Assembly: GCF_030247185.1 (NCBI RefSeq)
Contig: NC_080570.1
Span: forward strand, 74,854,132-74,918,131
DNA length: 64,000 nt
Origin: Malaya genurostris
Taxonomy: Eukaryota > Arthropoda > Insecta > Diptera > Culicidae
Direction of reading: 5' to 3'
This document shows positions 1-11,744 of the stretch, in pieces (the first letter of the stretch is position 1; each line of letters opens with the position of its first letter). The position numbers and the translations under genes were made by a program. The notes beneath the pieces are model-generated. The model had not been told where the DNA came from. It did no database searches and was given only the letters and a program-made list of their open reading frames with translations.

Positions 1-590
1 ATCCTGTCAGTTTATCTGCTATTTATTTCTGGAATTGCTCATAAATGTTAGTAAATCAGTGTCATGTGGTTGTCCAACTGACTCTTATCACTTGAGCCAA
101 ATAATATCCCTTTTTTCTTAATGGCTTACAAAATGTTTAATCATATTCCGAAGGGCCAGTTGACATGAGATTTTGACAAGTTTAAATAAAAACAAATGTG
201 TCGTGATGAGAGTAACAATACTTTTTTCGATTTTATCACGTACACTAAACCAACTGAAATTATAAAATGAAAAAAAAAATTTTTTTTGGAGAACACGGTC
301 ATTGATTTGAAACCAAATTTTAATGTTTGTTGTTGCTTCCAAATATTAGATTGAGACTTCCAGTTGTTCAATAAAATATTGAAAGCATACAATATAACTA
401 TAACAATATAAAATTATTATAGCTATTCAGACGTCTACTTGTTATGGCCATTTCGAAAATATAGTACAATATTCAAACAATAATGATTAGCAGGAAACAC
501 CTTTGTCAGAAGCATAACATCTTTTTAAACGATATATAATCATGTCGTAATGATCGTCAAAGAATACCGATACAACTGAACTCACCATTT
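1..590. other. AT-rich intergenic DNA
   Basis: No gene, RNA or recognisable element is visible. Open frames are short, overlap on both strands and lack codon structure. Confidence 0.5.
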
Positions 591-594
591 TGAT

Positions 595-950
595 TTTTGA
601 AACGCTTCCAAACATAATTTCCCGGTATACACTCATCAAACCCGTCCCAAAAATACCCATATTGTAAATGTTTTTAAGCAATATCAACGAACCAGAAGAC
701 GCCATATTGGATTTCCGAACCATTTCAAACATCGTTTTCCGTCATCTACTTATCAATCCCGTTCCGAAAATACCCATCGTTTTCCGTCATCTACTCATCA
801 ATCCCGTTCCGAAAATACCCACATTGTAAGGGTTTTTAAACAACATCGATAAACCGAAAGTCGCCATCTTGGATTTTCGAACCACTTCAAACATCGTTTT
901 CCGTCATCTGCTCATCAATCCCGTTCCGATAATACCCATATTGTAGTAAT
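595..950. repeat. Tandem repeat, unit about 115 bp
   Basis: Roughly three units, one partial, share blocks such as CATCGTTTTCCGTCATCT, AATCCCGTTCCGAAAATACC and GCCATCTTGGATTTTCGAAC. The block CATCGTTTTCCGTCATCT appears near 732, 777 and 893. A diverged copy of the same sequence lies near 47350-47450, so this is a dispersed family that has expanded locally in tandem. Confidence 0.75.
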
Positions 951-2984
951 TTCCATGGAGGCGTTTGTTTCATTGGATGTAAAAACCTCTTTTTACGAAG
1001 TTGGTTCGTAAAAAAAGTTTACGTTATTCGGGATTTGGTTCGTAAACGGAGGTTTGAGTGTTGAGTTGTTAGGGCGCGCTAGCAGTTCAACATAAACTGC
1101 TACGCATTGATGAGTTAAAGACGAAACGTAAACTTTAATAAATAAACTGATGTTTTCTCCAAACTAAGTGCATTACACACGCAATCTTTTAGCATAAGAT
1201 ATCAGAACATTGTTGGAGTTCAAGGTATTTTATATCATATAAAAATCGAATAAAGTGTGCTTATATGAAACCATCGCTACTTGAAACGTCATCTTCGTCA
1301 TGAATAATGAATAGCTCATCCCTTAGTCTTATTCATGCTGTTTGTTTTTTCGTGGCATCCAAGAACAATGTCGTTTATTTTGTGTGTCAGAAAAATGTGG
1401 TGTTCGACGAGGTTTACGACGAGCAAAGGCAGAAATTCGAAAAGGGTAAGCCCGGAAAAGGATCTGATTTTCTCCTGTTCGGTTTATATCCGCATTTCGA
1501 ACTCCAGCAACAAGAACCATGAAACTACAATAAACGACATTACTGTGATTGCCAACCATATATGAGTTTAATTCTGTTATGGTCCTGAATTTATACAATC
1601 TTGTTTCTCTTTTTCTCGTTTCCGCAGGGTACGTTACGTTTTGTGTTTATCCCATTCGAAATCAGTTCGATTCCGGCACACGGTCGTGATTCTTGGGAAT
1701 CCTGCTACTGACGATGACGATGCCGATGGCGATGATGATGATGATGATGGTGATGATGACAATAATGGTGCCCAATGCTCGCCAACTTGGCTCGTTTTTA
1801 TTATTCTTAGCGACTTACGTATAAATCGATTATGATGTTTGGGCGATTGGCATGCATTGAGACTTATGGAACAAACTGTAAGTATGCATTTGTTTCCACA
1901 CATGACCAAAGCTCGGCGAACAGAGTTCAAGACAGAGAGGTTTGTGGGAGTAACATCTTTCCCGTATTATCCACTCTGTGAATCTGTCATAATCGTGTAA
2001 TTGCTGTCGTAATAATGCTCATCAATACACTTACGATATAAACTTTGTCTGGTCAGACTATACCAGTTATGATACGGTTGACCTTCCTGCACGGATCAGT
2101 GGGAGTAGACAGTGAGATGGATAGATAGTTGAGTTCTTATTGATGGTGCTGTTCTCCACCCCACACACTTAACCTCCTGACCGATAAACCGACAGTGTAA
2201 ACTGTAGAAGAAGTGTATCTGGCGACGGTTTGTATTGTTGGACTGATGAAGATCGTAAAATTAACATTATTAGGTCCTCGGCAGTTTCTGCTATATGGTA
2301 CAAATGGGATTTTTATTGTTGTGTCTAGTTGTTGCTTTTTGTTTGGGGGAAATGATAGCCGAGCTTGCAAGCAAGAAATTCTTGTTTTTTTGAAGTCATT
2401 GTGTACCAAGTGTACGTTATTGTTATGATAGGAAATGGAAGCTATGATGGGGAAATAATTGTAGAGGTTTGTTTTTCTGTTTGGTTTTCAGTTGTTTCAG
2501 TTGTTTTGCGCTCAATTTAATATCGTAGGAGGCACTGGTGCACTTCAAGAAAACGTAATATAACATAATTAACTGTGTAGAGCTGTTGTATGAGCTTTTA
2601 GTTTGCCATCTTTGATGCTGACCTATAAATTGCTATTTTGTGTTCAATAATTTAATTTTTTTATTGATTACGTTGATTTACAGTTTACACTGCACCACCA
2701 AGTGGAACCACCATAATGTATATTAAGTACGTGCATTAATATTTATTCGATGTTAAGTGTCGGTTGGTTGGTCATATTCAATGTCCCTTTTCTGACCTAC
2801 CTGTATAGCCATGCAGTATCAATTGCCACTCTGAATAAGCTATGTACATTCAGCAGTCCAGCTGCCCCGCTGGGTTAAGCCTACTAACAGTTAAGTAATG
2901 CGACATCCGGCGGAATTATTCCAACAAAGATCCACTGGTTTCCGAAATCATGCCGAGAAAAGCTACAGGAATAGGAGTTAATGT
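951..2984. other. Intergenic DNA with a GAT-rich low-complexity patch
   Basis: About 2 kb without a supported gene. The part from 1640 to 1840 is less AT-rich and carries a (GATGAT)n stretch at 1715-1765; the frames across it are low-complexity Asp/Ser runs and not convincing proteins. A motif resembling the ACGCGGTT-type repeats of 17.3 and 55 kb occurs near 990-1050. Confidence 0.4.
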
Positions 2985-3203
2985 GTGTCCATAGAGAATT
3001 TCACTGTGTGTCAGAAATTTAACAATTGTTTGGCAAAGTGATCACCTAGTAGCAAACCAAGAGGGCACTTGTGTTCGAGCTTACATACAATGGTAATAGG
3101 TGTATGCAAATTCGAACGCACCGAAGATTTTTTAGCGATTTTTCACATATATGCTTTACATAGCTTTCTTGTTAAAGTTTGTTCTAGCATGGATGTCTGT
3201 GGT
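2985..3203 (+). mobile_element. Decayed copy of the 60.5-kb MITE family
   Basis: The reverse complement of 60483-60732 aligns here. Shared blocks include CATACAATGGTAAT, CTTGTGTTCGA and, at the right end, TGGATGTCTGT. The left end is eroded and no target duplication is recognisable. It supports 60483-60732 as a real family. Confidence 0.6.
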
Positions 3204-3402
3204 GTATCTCCGAGCTGTTGGGTGGCTACAGGAGCCTAAATAAGTTAGTAAACGGAATATTTTGCATTTAGCTGTTGCTCTGTAATGCAAAACTCTAACA
3301 CAGTGATTGTTTTGATATTGCACTATACGTGGAGTTGACATGTTTGTGAAGCCCCAAATACACATATCTTGGTTCGCTATAGAAATTAATAAGTACAGGT
3401 TT

Positions 3403-4545
3403 GGGGCTGTCCATAAAAGACGTCACGCTTTTTTTTGACGATTTTTGACTCCCTCTTTGACTTTGTCACAGAAGCAAAGACCCCCCCACCCCCCCTATGT
3501 CACATGTCACGAATTCAAAATAAATAAAACTCATCTCAATATGTATGACAAACCATACAAATATGAGGGAAAAATCGATTTATTACATGCTGTCATTAGA
3601 TTAAAAAATATCCCTAAAACTACAAAATCATCGGAATTATTTTATTAATATCAATTAAATAAATTAACAAAAGTATTTGGTTGGAATTGATGAAACATTT
3701 AAATCATCTATTTTATTCCTCCTAGGGGTACACAGATATATTATTGTTTTAGGTAAAGAATAATATTTCCTTAGTGTAGCATACAGGGCTAAGAAAATAA
3801 AGACCACTGCCGGAGAATCTTTTCATGATCAGTTGATCAATGAATTTTAAATCACATCGATCAATATCGGTACTGATCTTCCGTCACACAATGGGTAGTG
3901 ATTTTGAGCTAAAATAATTCTTGATTTATGTAAGTTCAATCATTGGATGATTCGATAAGCTTTGATGTTGGTGGAGGAAAATCACATATGATCAAGATAA
4001 AACATAACATGATCTACGTCTGAAATCGTTGATCTCCCGCCCTTTTTCAAATGGAGTATAATTGAATAAACTGCATCAGAATCAGATAAGAGAAATTCTT
4101 ATGATATACTATTATCAAAGCTAGAAAATCAAATTAAAAAATTGTCAGTGCAAAACTTAAGCTAAACCGTTTGAAGACATCTTTTTCTTTTTTACTCATA
4201 TTAGGCAAAATTTATTAATTTCGATAATTTACTCGCTCCTCCGTGCACTTTTGCTGATTACAATAGAAATGATTTCCTGCATCATTCATTTCCGAATATA
4301 CAAGAAAAAGCTTTTACATCAACGAATACACGTTTTCCTATAGAATGTAAACGTTTATTGTGGAGATTTTTTCAGGAAATAGGGCAAAGCAGTAATATAA
4401 TTAGGTATTTCAAATATGCGCTCATTGAAAACATTGGACGTCACATTCCAAAAACCTCCCTCCCCCCTTCCCCTGTCACAAAAGGTCACGTTTTATGAAA
4501 CACCCCCCTCCAACTTGTGGCGTGACGTCTTTTATGGACAGCCCC
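3403..4545. mobile_element. Non-autonomous DNA transposon (MITE-like), 1143 bp
   Basis: The two ends are perfect inverted repeats of 26 bp: 3403-3428 begins GGGGCTGTCCATAAAAGACG and 4520-4545 is its exact complement. Subterminal C-rich tracts and GTCAC words also mirror each other (3470-3515 and 4440-4510). The element is flanked by TTT on both sides (3400-3402 and 4546-4548), so a 3-bp target duplication is possible. The interior is AT-rich without a transposase frame, which makes it a deletion derivative or MITE. The superfamily is not certain; a 3-bp TTT duplication with GGGG termini would fit PIF/Harbinger-like elements, but that is inference. Confidence 0.85.
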
Positions 4546-5805
4546 TTTGGTATTCTGTACTTTTTAAATCGTAAACTGTGACGGAGGTTATGATAGTAAT
4601 TTTTTTTTCTTGCAATCATGCTTCCAAGAAACTCAACCCAGTCCTGGTTTCTTTCAAAAAGAATGACAAAATTATTCCATGCCGGATGCCTCGGGCAAAC
4701 ATATTTGCAATTATTGCTGTTGGTGTAACTCGCGATTAAAGATAATTTCGTAGTCACCGTTAGACTAAGAATTTTTTTAACAGACTGGAATATGTTCATC
4801 ATATCTGTCACTTTTTCCGCTCTATATTACCCCATTATCAAAATAGTTTCGAAGTTGCATCATGGAATTCTGCTTAATCGGGTCCATCTGTGTGAGGGCA
4901 TTTCGAACGCTTTTTCGGTAATTTTTTTAGGAGAACTAATAAGAAAATTAAAATAAGTTTCACGTATTTTTGGTGTTGGTGTTTTTATTATAATAGCATT
5001 TTTTCCTCAAGTGCAATCCGAAGGCTTGTATTGATTAAGGGCATTGAAAGTTACCCCATTGAATTGAAATACAAAAATTGTGGGCTGTGATTCTGCTCGA
5101 ACCAGTAATCCAAAACACAGAAGGTAAAAAATCATATTTCCATTTATGTTGTCGAGGTACAGACGGTCGTACATTGCATAAAAAATATTAATTTTCATGC
5201 CCTTTTTCGATATAATATATGCTATATAATATGATATACACCGTAAAATTTAAAAAAAAAACAAAAAGATTTCGAAAAATATATAGAGGGTACTTTAATT
5301 ATCTCTATAAATAAGTCGATGAAAATTTCAAGTCAATCTCTTAAGTGGATATTTTCCAGAACTGCATACAAATTAAAAATAAGATGGTTTGAAGAAAGAC
5401 GCGTTTTAAGTTTGGAAACACAGCAGAACTTTGTAAAGTCGTTTTATAAACCTACTTTTTAATTCCCGGTTTTCGCTTCCGAAAGCATCGATAATAGTGA
5501 AGAATAGCTCTAAAACTTTGAAGTTTTAGCAACGGTTAAATCGATTTTCACAATTCTTGATTCAAATTAAAGCTCTCATTGTTTTAAAAGATTATATTGC
5601 GATGAATGTCAAAATGTTCAAACCGTCATACAAAATAACGATGCAAAATCGGCTCGCATCGGTACGTGTTGGTACGAAAGAAGAAAACACCACCAGGAAT
5701 ATGTTCATCGTATCTGTCACTCTGTGAGTGTTCCAGAAGTACCGGAAAAAGTGGTCAAATATTCCAAAACGGAACCCGCTTCGAATACTCGGATATGGCT
5801 TAACA
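4546..5805. other. Intergenic DNA, no gene recognised
   Basis: AT-rich. A 23-24 base near-duplicate (ATGTTCATC-TATCTGTCACT) occurs at about 4790-4812 and 5700-5722, and a copy of the GAAGTACCGGAAA-type dispersed repeat lies at 5725-5800. Nothing codes convincingly. Confidence 0.4.
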
Positions 5806-5974
5806 GATTTTTATAGTTTTTCAATGACTGAGTGGAAACATTTATTGGAGAAGGCAAATGAATGAAACTTAACAGAAAAGATGATTTATTGGAAAGAGAT
5901 ACGCTTAGAGACAGGATTCGAACATGCGTTCTTATGCATTCCGTGCATACGCGCGATCATTTCGCCACTCTGAA
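5806..5974 (-). mobile_element. tRNA-derived SINE, copy A
   Basis: Read on the minus strand, 5974 to 5904 folds like a tRNA. The acceptor arms TTCAGAG and CTCTAAG pair at most positions, an A-box-like TGGCGAAATGA follows, the anticodon stem TATGC/GCATA pairs perfectly, and the B box is TGTTCGAATCC. The body below it (ATCATCTTTTCTGT, then AATAAATGTTTCCACTCAGT and an A-rich tail) is shared with 39881-40049. A shared body in two places shows a retroposed family and not a single tRNA pseudogene. The parental tRNA was not identified, because position 33 of the anticodon loop is C and not T. Confidence 0.7.
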
Positions 5975-6419
5975 CCTTGTTATAGACACAGCTCTAAAAC
6001 GCAGTCAGACATTGTAGAACGTACGTCGAATATTGTCTACATCCTGGCCGTCACCCGACCGATACCAAACATCCAAACATCTTCTCTGTCCATCAAACAC
6101 TAGTCTACTCGCTCCATACCTATTTTCCGCTCAAGTACTGAGTAGGAGAGTGTATTTATAATCGCTTTTTCATAGGTTCATTTGAATCTAATTAATTAAT
6201 CAATGGTCTCATAGCCTCATAGATAGGCGTTAAATTTCATCCGGATCTAACTTCCAATGTATAGGTCTTGTTCGTGTTCGAAAATCAAACAGTTTTCACT
6301 TTTCTGATTCCGGAGATGTAATGGTATATGAGACGAAACCGTCACAACGCATTTTTTCCGCGTTTTTTGTCGATCTACCTTTTTTTGAGAAAACGATTGA
6401 GCTTTGAGAAACGAATCGA

Positions 6420-6700
6420 TACTGGAACCGGAATTCGAAAATCGGTGTAGCCGAAGTCAGATAAATTCTCCTGAGTGGCTGTATAGTTTACATTTGTTTC
6501 AAAATGTTTCATTTCCGGAACCAGAGGTCGGAACCACACATAATTCAGGAACCTTGTTTGGGAGCATACGATATTTCATATGAATATGAGTTTGTAGAAA
6601 ACGTTTAAGTCATCTCCGAAAAAATTGAGTGAAATTATTTGACATAGACGCATTTGCTGATCTCGACGAACTGATTCGAATGGTATATGGGTGTTATGTT
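6420..6700 (+). repeat. Dispersed mosquito repeat, 'CCGGAA' family
   Basis: Contains the family words TTTCCGGAACCAGAGGTCGG, AATTCAGGAAC, and a CATCTCCGAAAAAATTGAGTG block, then the 3' module GATCTCGACGAACTGATTCG followed by AATGGTATATG. The same words recur at 22.6, 42.5, 52.8, 56.4, 61.1 and 61.7 kb. Confidence 0.6.
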
Positions 6701-6989
6701 CATCCAGCATTTACTGCTTTCAGTAGTTTAAATAAATATAACATATTTATGGAATTACTTTCAATTTTAAAATGCTGCCATCATTTAGTTTACATGTCAT
6801 ATTTGAACGATTATGTTGCCAAAAACGAACCGTGCTAAAATCTGTCCGAGGCAAAATATAAAAAAGGATGCTGTACGCAGTCTTTTTGGTACTTAGAAAC
6901 AATTGTATGTAACAGTATAAAAATCGTGTTTTACGTTGCTCCCAAGCATTTCTTTGCCATACAGCGCTCAAAACTTCTACTGCTGGAAT

Positions 6990-7450
6990 AGGGCAAAAAG
7001 TCGCTTACACAAAAATTTCGATATCTCCGTTAATAATGGACGCATTTTAACAATCTATGACTTGTTGGATAGCTATTAGCGTGTAGAATCTAAGTCTGAA
7101 AACATATTTTGTTTTCAAGGTCAAATGTGACAGATACTGTCAAAAAAAATTTTGATATAAAACTTTGTATAACTCAAAAAGTAAACATCCGATCTCAAAA
7201 CCATTTAATAGCTTTCTGGGTGATGGGGAGACCTTTCATTTGCGACTAGTTTGATCAAAATCGGTCCTGCCATTTCTGAGATCTCGACCTCTTTGTTGAC
7301 AACACACATACATACACACACGGACATTTTCTCAGTTCGTCGAGCTGAATCGATTGGTATATGACATTCGGCCCTCCGGGCCTCGGAAATTTTTTCGAAA
7401 GTTTGAGCGAATTCTATACCTATTTTTTATATCTATAAAAAAAGGTAAAA
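6990..7450 (+). repeat. Dispersed repeat ending in a GGCCCTCCGGGCC palindrome
   Basis: A unit with TAACAATCTATGACTTGTTG, a CAAATGTGACAGATACTGTC block and AAACATCCGATCTCAAAACC, ending with a CA-rich stretch, CAGTTCGTCGAGCTGAATCG, GGTATATGAC and the palindrome GGCCCTCCGGGCC at about 7370. I recall this as a frequent non-coding repeat in culicine genomes. A second copy of the 3' module follows at 7493-7565 and eroded copies are at 6650-6700 and 61460-61560. Confidence 0.65.
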
Positions 7451-7625
7451 CGGTTTATCTCTGAGAGAAAGTGAATGCATGAAGTGAATGCGCACACAGA
7501 CGATCTCGACGAACTGATTCGAATGGTATATGATACTCGGGCTTCTAAGTCTCGGTTCCAAAAACGGTTTTCAAAGTAATTCCCTAACATACTATTAAGG
7601 AAAATTTCTACAGTAAAGTTATGCG

Positions 7626-7737
7626 TGTTTTTCTTATTTTTCGGGATAGTTTTCTCGTGATGATGCTATGAGTTGTATATTGTAACACGCAACTCATAGC
7701 ATCATCACAAAAAATATCACAGAAAATAAGAAAAACA
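7626..7737. repeat. Long hairpin, about 50-nt arms and 14-nt loop
   Basis: The arms 7626-7675 and 7690-7737 are reverse complements. The 19 bases nearest the loop (GTGATGATGCTATGAGTTG) pair perfectly, an internal mismatch/bulge follows, and then about 16 bases (TGTTTTTCTTATTTT) pair again. The size and shape fit a pre-miRNA-like hairpin or a small foldback MITE. No flanking duplication is obvious. Confidence 0.7.
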
Positions 7738-9425
7738 GATCTTAAAAATATTGAAGCTCTTTTGCAGATTTCCCAAGGTATGCGGTTAAACAGTCAAATA
7801 ATAGAGAATAACTTACTTGTTACTTGTATTTACGGGGTACTAAGGCGGATAAAGTATTGCATTATGTAGCTGTAACATATTGACAACTAGGAACACTAAC
7901 TACAGATATAATTAGGAATTAACTTTAAAATAACTCCATCTTAAAACGGGAACTCAGAACTCAGTTAAAATCTAAACACTTCCTGTTTAAGTTTTCTTCT
8001 ATCGCTTCTTAACTTCAAACCAACTAACACCAACTAACCAACCAACCAAATGTTACTTAATAAGTCATGAATAATTTTACTTCTTCTAAAATATGTTGAT
8101 GCAGATCTCACTACTCAGTCATCTCACACCCAACGGAAAGCGTGTTACGAGGTGCTAACAAAACTGAATGCATTAAAATATTATCCCATCTGACTTCGGT
8201 CGGTTTTCGTTTTTTTTAAAGTCAGCTTGAGTTGGAATCAAAGTAATGGAAAACTTCCCCAAAGCACTTAATTTACGCTCTCCTGTACCATTCTCATCAT
8301 TATAATCATTATCATCACCATCATCAGTAACAGCGTCATCCCGGCAGCAGCGGAACGGTGTTCTTGTTGGTCAACCCAGTATTGGCGATGGGTACTGGCC
8401 AAAGTGGAAAGCAATCTCGGTCCTAATTAAGTGAAATGATTTTTCTCCCTATTTGTAGTACACACTCTCTGCCGTGTTTGGATAGCAATACAGGCAGAGC
8501 ACCCCGCTTGCCCCATTTCCGTCTACTACTTCAACCCATGATCAGATTTTAATTAGTGTGGGTCGGAGGTGAATGAGAGTATTTCCAGAAGATCGGAAAA
8601 TGCCAGTTCAAAGGTTGAAAAATTTAATTGCTTTAATTAATTGCTGCTAATGATTAATCTCGCCTAAGTGTATGTGCTCGTTAGGAATCAAGCAATTTAA
8701 AATGGATTTATAGCAACTCATGCCGCTTTCTGCGAAATAATATTATTTTGAAGAGTTTTTTTGGAAATTTTCACAGGCCAAACTGTAAATTGTTGTAAAA
8801 TATAATCATAAAAGACATGAAACCTTTAAGCTCAGAGTGAAACGTAGTTTGCTCCATTTTTTGTGCTTTTGATGCATATACGAGACTTGCTTTAGTTTAA
8901 AATTACTCGTGAATAAAATAATGAGACTCCTTAATCTTTGAAGTGAGTAGTAATTCTACTCCACTTTTTCCGGGTGAATACTTTAAATATGTTAGTTACC
9001 ATCCTAAGCTGCACAATTAAACAAAATTAATTTTACAAGTAACGCAAATTTACATGATACGCAATTCTTAAGAACATAATTCGTCAAATGACTGAATTTC
9101 ACAAGAATGACTTGAATCTGTGACTAATATACCCAACGATTCACTTAGCTACGTGAATTTGTTTCATTTCCACAACTAATAATAAACATATATCAGAATG
9201 CATTAATCTTATACAGACCGAAATTATGAATTTTATAGCTTTACTTAACTTATTTTAGCTCGTTCAATGACATGCGTACTTTGTGATCATCTGATTCTCG
9301 GTTCAAATAGCAATCCACTACCAATTTATATTTTATATTTCCTTGATTTTAAGCCATGTGATTTTTAAATTACGCTATTGTACATGTTCCTAAATGTAAA
9401 TTACCGTGAACTGTGACGCTCCATT
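7738..9425. other. Intergenic DNA with a moderate-GC island
   Basis: No coding frame. The stretch 8100-8560 is more GC-rich and mixed in composition, with ATC-type triplets at 8295-8330 and no transposon signature. It is a candidate for unique host non-coding sequence. Confidence 0.35.
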
Positions 9426-9478
9426 TATGTGCATCTTATAAGATGAAAAATCACAAGGCGTTTTTTTCTCCTTTCACG

Positions 9479-9591
9479 TAGCCCACCTGGGTTCGATTCC
9501 CAGCCCCGCACATAGGGTCAGAAAGTTTTTCTAGCCCGAAGAGGCGAATGACCTTAAGATCAAGACCTATAGAGGCGAAACAAATAAAAAG
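9479..9591 (+). mobile_element. Feilai-like tRNA-related SINE, 5'-truncated
   Basis: The sequence carries the B-box context GGTTCGATTCCCAGCCCCGC, then AGAAAGTTTTTCTAGCCCGA, AGAGGCGAATGACCTTAAG and an A-rich end. This matches my memory of the 3' part of Feilai SINEs of Aedes-group mosquitoes. The tRNA 5' half with the A box is missing. Just upstream, 9426-9460 (GTGCATCTTATAAGATG) belongs to another dispersed repeat that recurs at 58697-58740. Confidence 0.8.
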
Positions 9592-10149
9592 GTGTTTTTC
9601 GATCCGTGTATGTTAAGTCGAAATGTGTCATTTTTTATGCTTTACACTTTTGACGGCATCTGAAGATCTGAAGACGGACTGTTTTACTCGAAATGATTTT
9701 TTAGAACTAAACACAGGTAAAATGCGTTGTAATATTATTAGTATGGGTAAAATCAATTTTACTTTTGATATTTTAATGTCTTGCTTTACTCTTCTTTTGA
9801 GTTTTAATAATTGAGAAACAATATTACTTTTGACATTATTCGCTTTTTAGCAGAATTTTCAATTCGAAATCTCGTTTATGGTAAGTTCGCCATTTGCTGT
9901 GCATAAATGTAAGATCTTTTAATCACCTCTTAATTTATTGCTTAGATCGAACGAGAAGAATTGCTTACTCTTACTCTTTCAGTCGAAGGCCACGCAGATT
10001 TCCGTGGTATGTTATATGAAACGTTTTCATTGAACTCAATACCTGGCTAATTGCTGTCAGCGTCGGTGGCAGCGAAGAATTCAAAGATGATCCTCAACTT
10101 ATTCGATCAATTGGTGACGAAGACGAAGATGGTCATCCCAGCATCTAAC
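9592..10149. other. Intergenic DNA
   Basis: AT-rich with no supported gene. It separates the SINE from the mariner relic. Confidence 0.35.
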
Positions 10150-10750
10150 AACTGGACTGAAAAGTCCCGGGCCTAACAAAAAAATAAACACGATTTTTTG
10201 GTTCAAAATTAACTTTATTCATCAACGTAACCTCCATCAAGAGCAACGCGATCATTCCAGCCACCTTTGTAGAACGATGTATCTTTTTTATGTAGTCCTC
10301 AGTTTCAGCGATAACTTCTTCATTCGTGCGAAATTTCTTACCGGCGAACATTTTTCAGGTCTGCGAATAGCCAGTAGTCGCTGGGAGTCAAATTTGGAGA
10401 ATACGGTGTATGTGTGAGCAATTCGAAGTTCAAGTCAAGTAGTTTTGCCGCTGTTTTGATTGACTTGTGACGTGGTGTGTTGATTTGATTAAACACATTT
10501 GTTTTTCTTTGCATTATGCGGTCGTTTCTTTGCAATCCAATAACGCTATATGATATTCACTGTTATTTCTATTCCTTTCTCACGATAGTCGATAAATATT
10601 ACACCACGCACATCCCAAAATACCGAGGCCATAACCTTTCCAGCCGATTGTTGTGCTTTGAACGAGGCTCAGCAGTTGCTGTCCATTCAGATGACGAACG
10701 TTCACTGGATGACAGATGTTATTAAATATCACTTTCCGGAAATATTTCAT
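10150..10750 (-). pseudogene. mariner transposase relic, C-terminal half
   Basis: On the minus strand, successive frames give recognisable mariner DDE blocks: SSEWTATAEP, GKVMASVFWD, IFIDY-EKG, then KSIKTAAKLLDLNFELL, PYSPNLTPSDYWLFADLK and AGKKFRTNEEVIAETE. The first Asp (VFWD) and third Asp (PSDYW) of a DD34D triad remain. The middle one is lost: the usual HQDNAP is NQINTP here. Several frameshifts break the frame and the N-terminal half is absent. The left end near 10150-10175 (ACTGAAAAGTCCCGGGCCTAA) looks like a mariner terminus. This is a dead element; the irritans-type assignment is by motif memory. Confidence 0.85.
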
Positions 10751-11740
10751 TGTGTCATTTATTACTTATTTATGTTAATTAGTCATTTGTTGCAAACCAT
10801 GTCAACGCGTGTAGTCATGCGAGACTTCGGTACAGCTTGGAATAAATGCAGTAGGCAATTCGTATAATGCTATCGACAAAACCGAACATTTTTTTCGCTT
10901 TCAGGAGCATCTCATACCTCTTACAGAATTTATCTCTATCACCACATTTACACCTAACGTCTAAGAACTGAGGGATGAAATCAAAGTAACATCGGCATTA
11001 ATCTTCAGTGTAGGTATTAAGCCAGTCAGCCAAATTCTTTAGCTAAAAAACTAACGTTTAACTACATCATCAGAAACATCACCTATAGCAATAAAATCAA
11101 ATCACCCTCAACGACACATGAACCTTACCTTCGGAGAAGGCTTCGCTAGTAACAGGTTTCTGGTCGTACATGGCTTATCATTATTTGTATACTTGCGAAG
11201 CAAACAAGACTCTAAGCGGAAATATCCAGCGAAAGACCGCACAAACTTCATGTGAAAATGGAGCCACTGACCTACTAAAAAGACATACGTTTCACTGAAG
11301 AAATTTAACAAACTAAATCATATTCTAAATTTTTCTATTTAATTTGAACGTTGCAAGTTCCATTGTAAATGACGTCTGGCGGATATACGATCATATTTCT
11401 ACACAAGTCGTGGTAGTAGTTATTGCTAGAACATGACATTACTGAGACAAGTTTTGAAAAAAAGAAAATTGAAAACATGAAGCCTCACTACAATGCCTCT
11501 TATTCAAAATCTTACAGATGTTTCCTTGATTCTTTTGGTGAAAATTTTCAACGTGTGTCAGGCCCAAGTGGCCCGACATCAGACACCATTATAGATTGCT
11601 TTTTACGTATTTTTTGCACATTAATTTTTATGTATAGAAAAGTTACTGGTTAAAGGTTTTGGTTATAACAACATTTTTGGGAGGCAAACCGGTGAAGGAA
11701 ATCAAACAAAAGTAATGATATGATTTCATGAGTCTAGTGC
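10751..11740. other. Intergenic DNA, no gene recognised
   Basis: Short frames only, none with codon bias or a domain. No repeat structure was recognised beyond low complexity. Confidence 0.35.
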
Positions 11741-11744
11741 TTCT

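Noticed and set aside
1634..1930. Ser/Asp-rich frames on both strands
   Set aside because: They come from a (GAT)n patch read on each strand.
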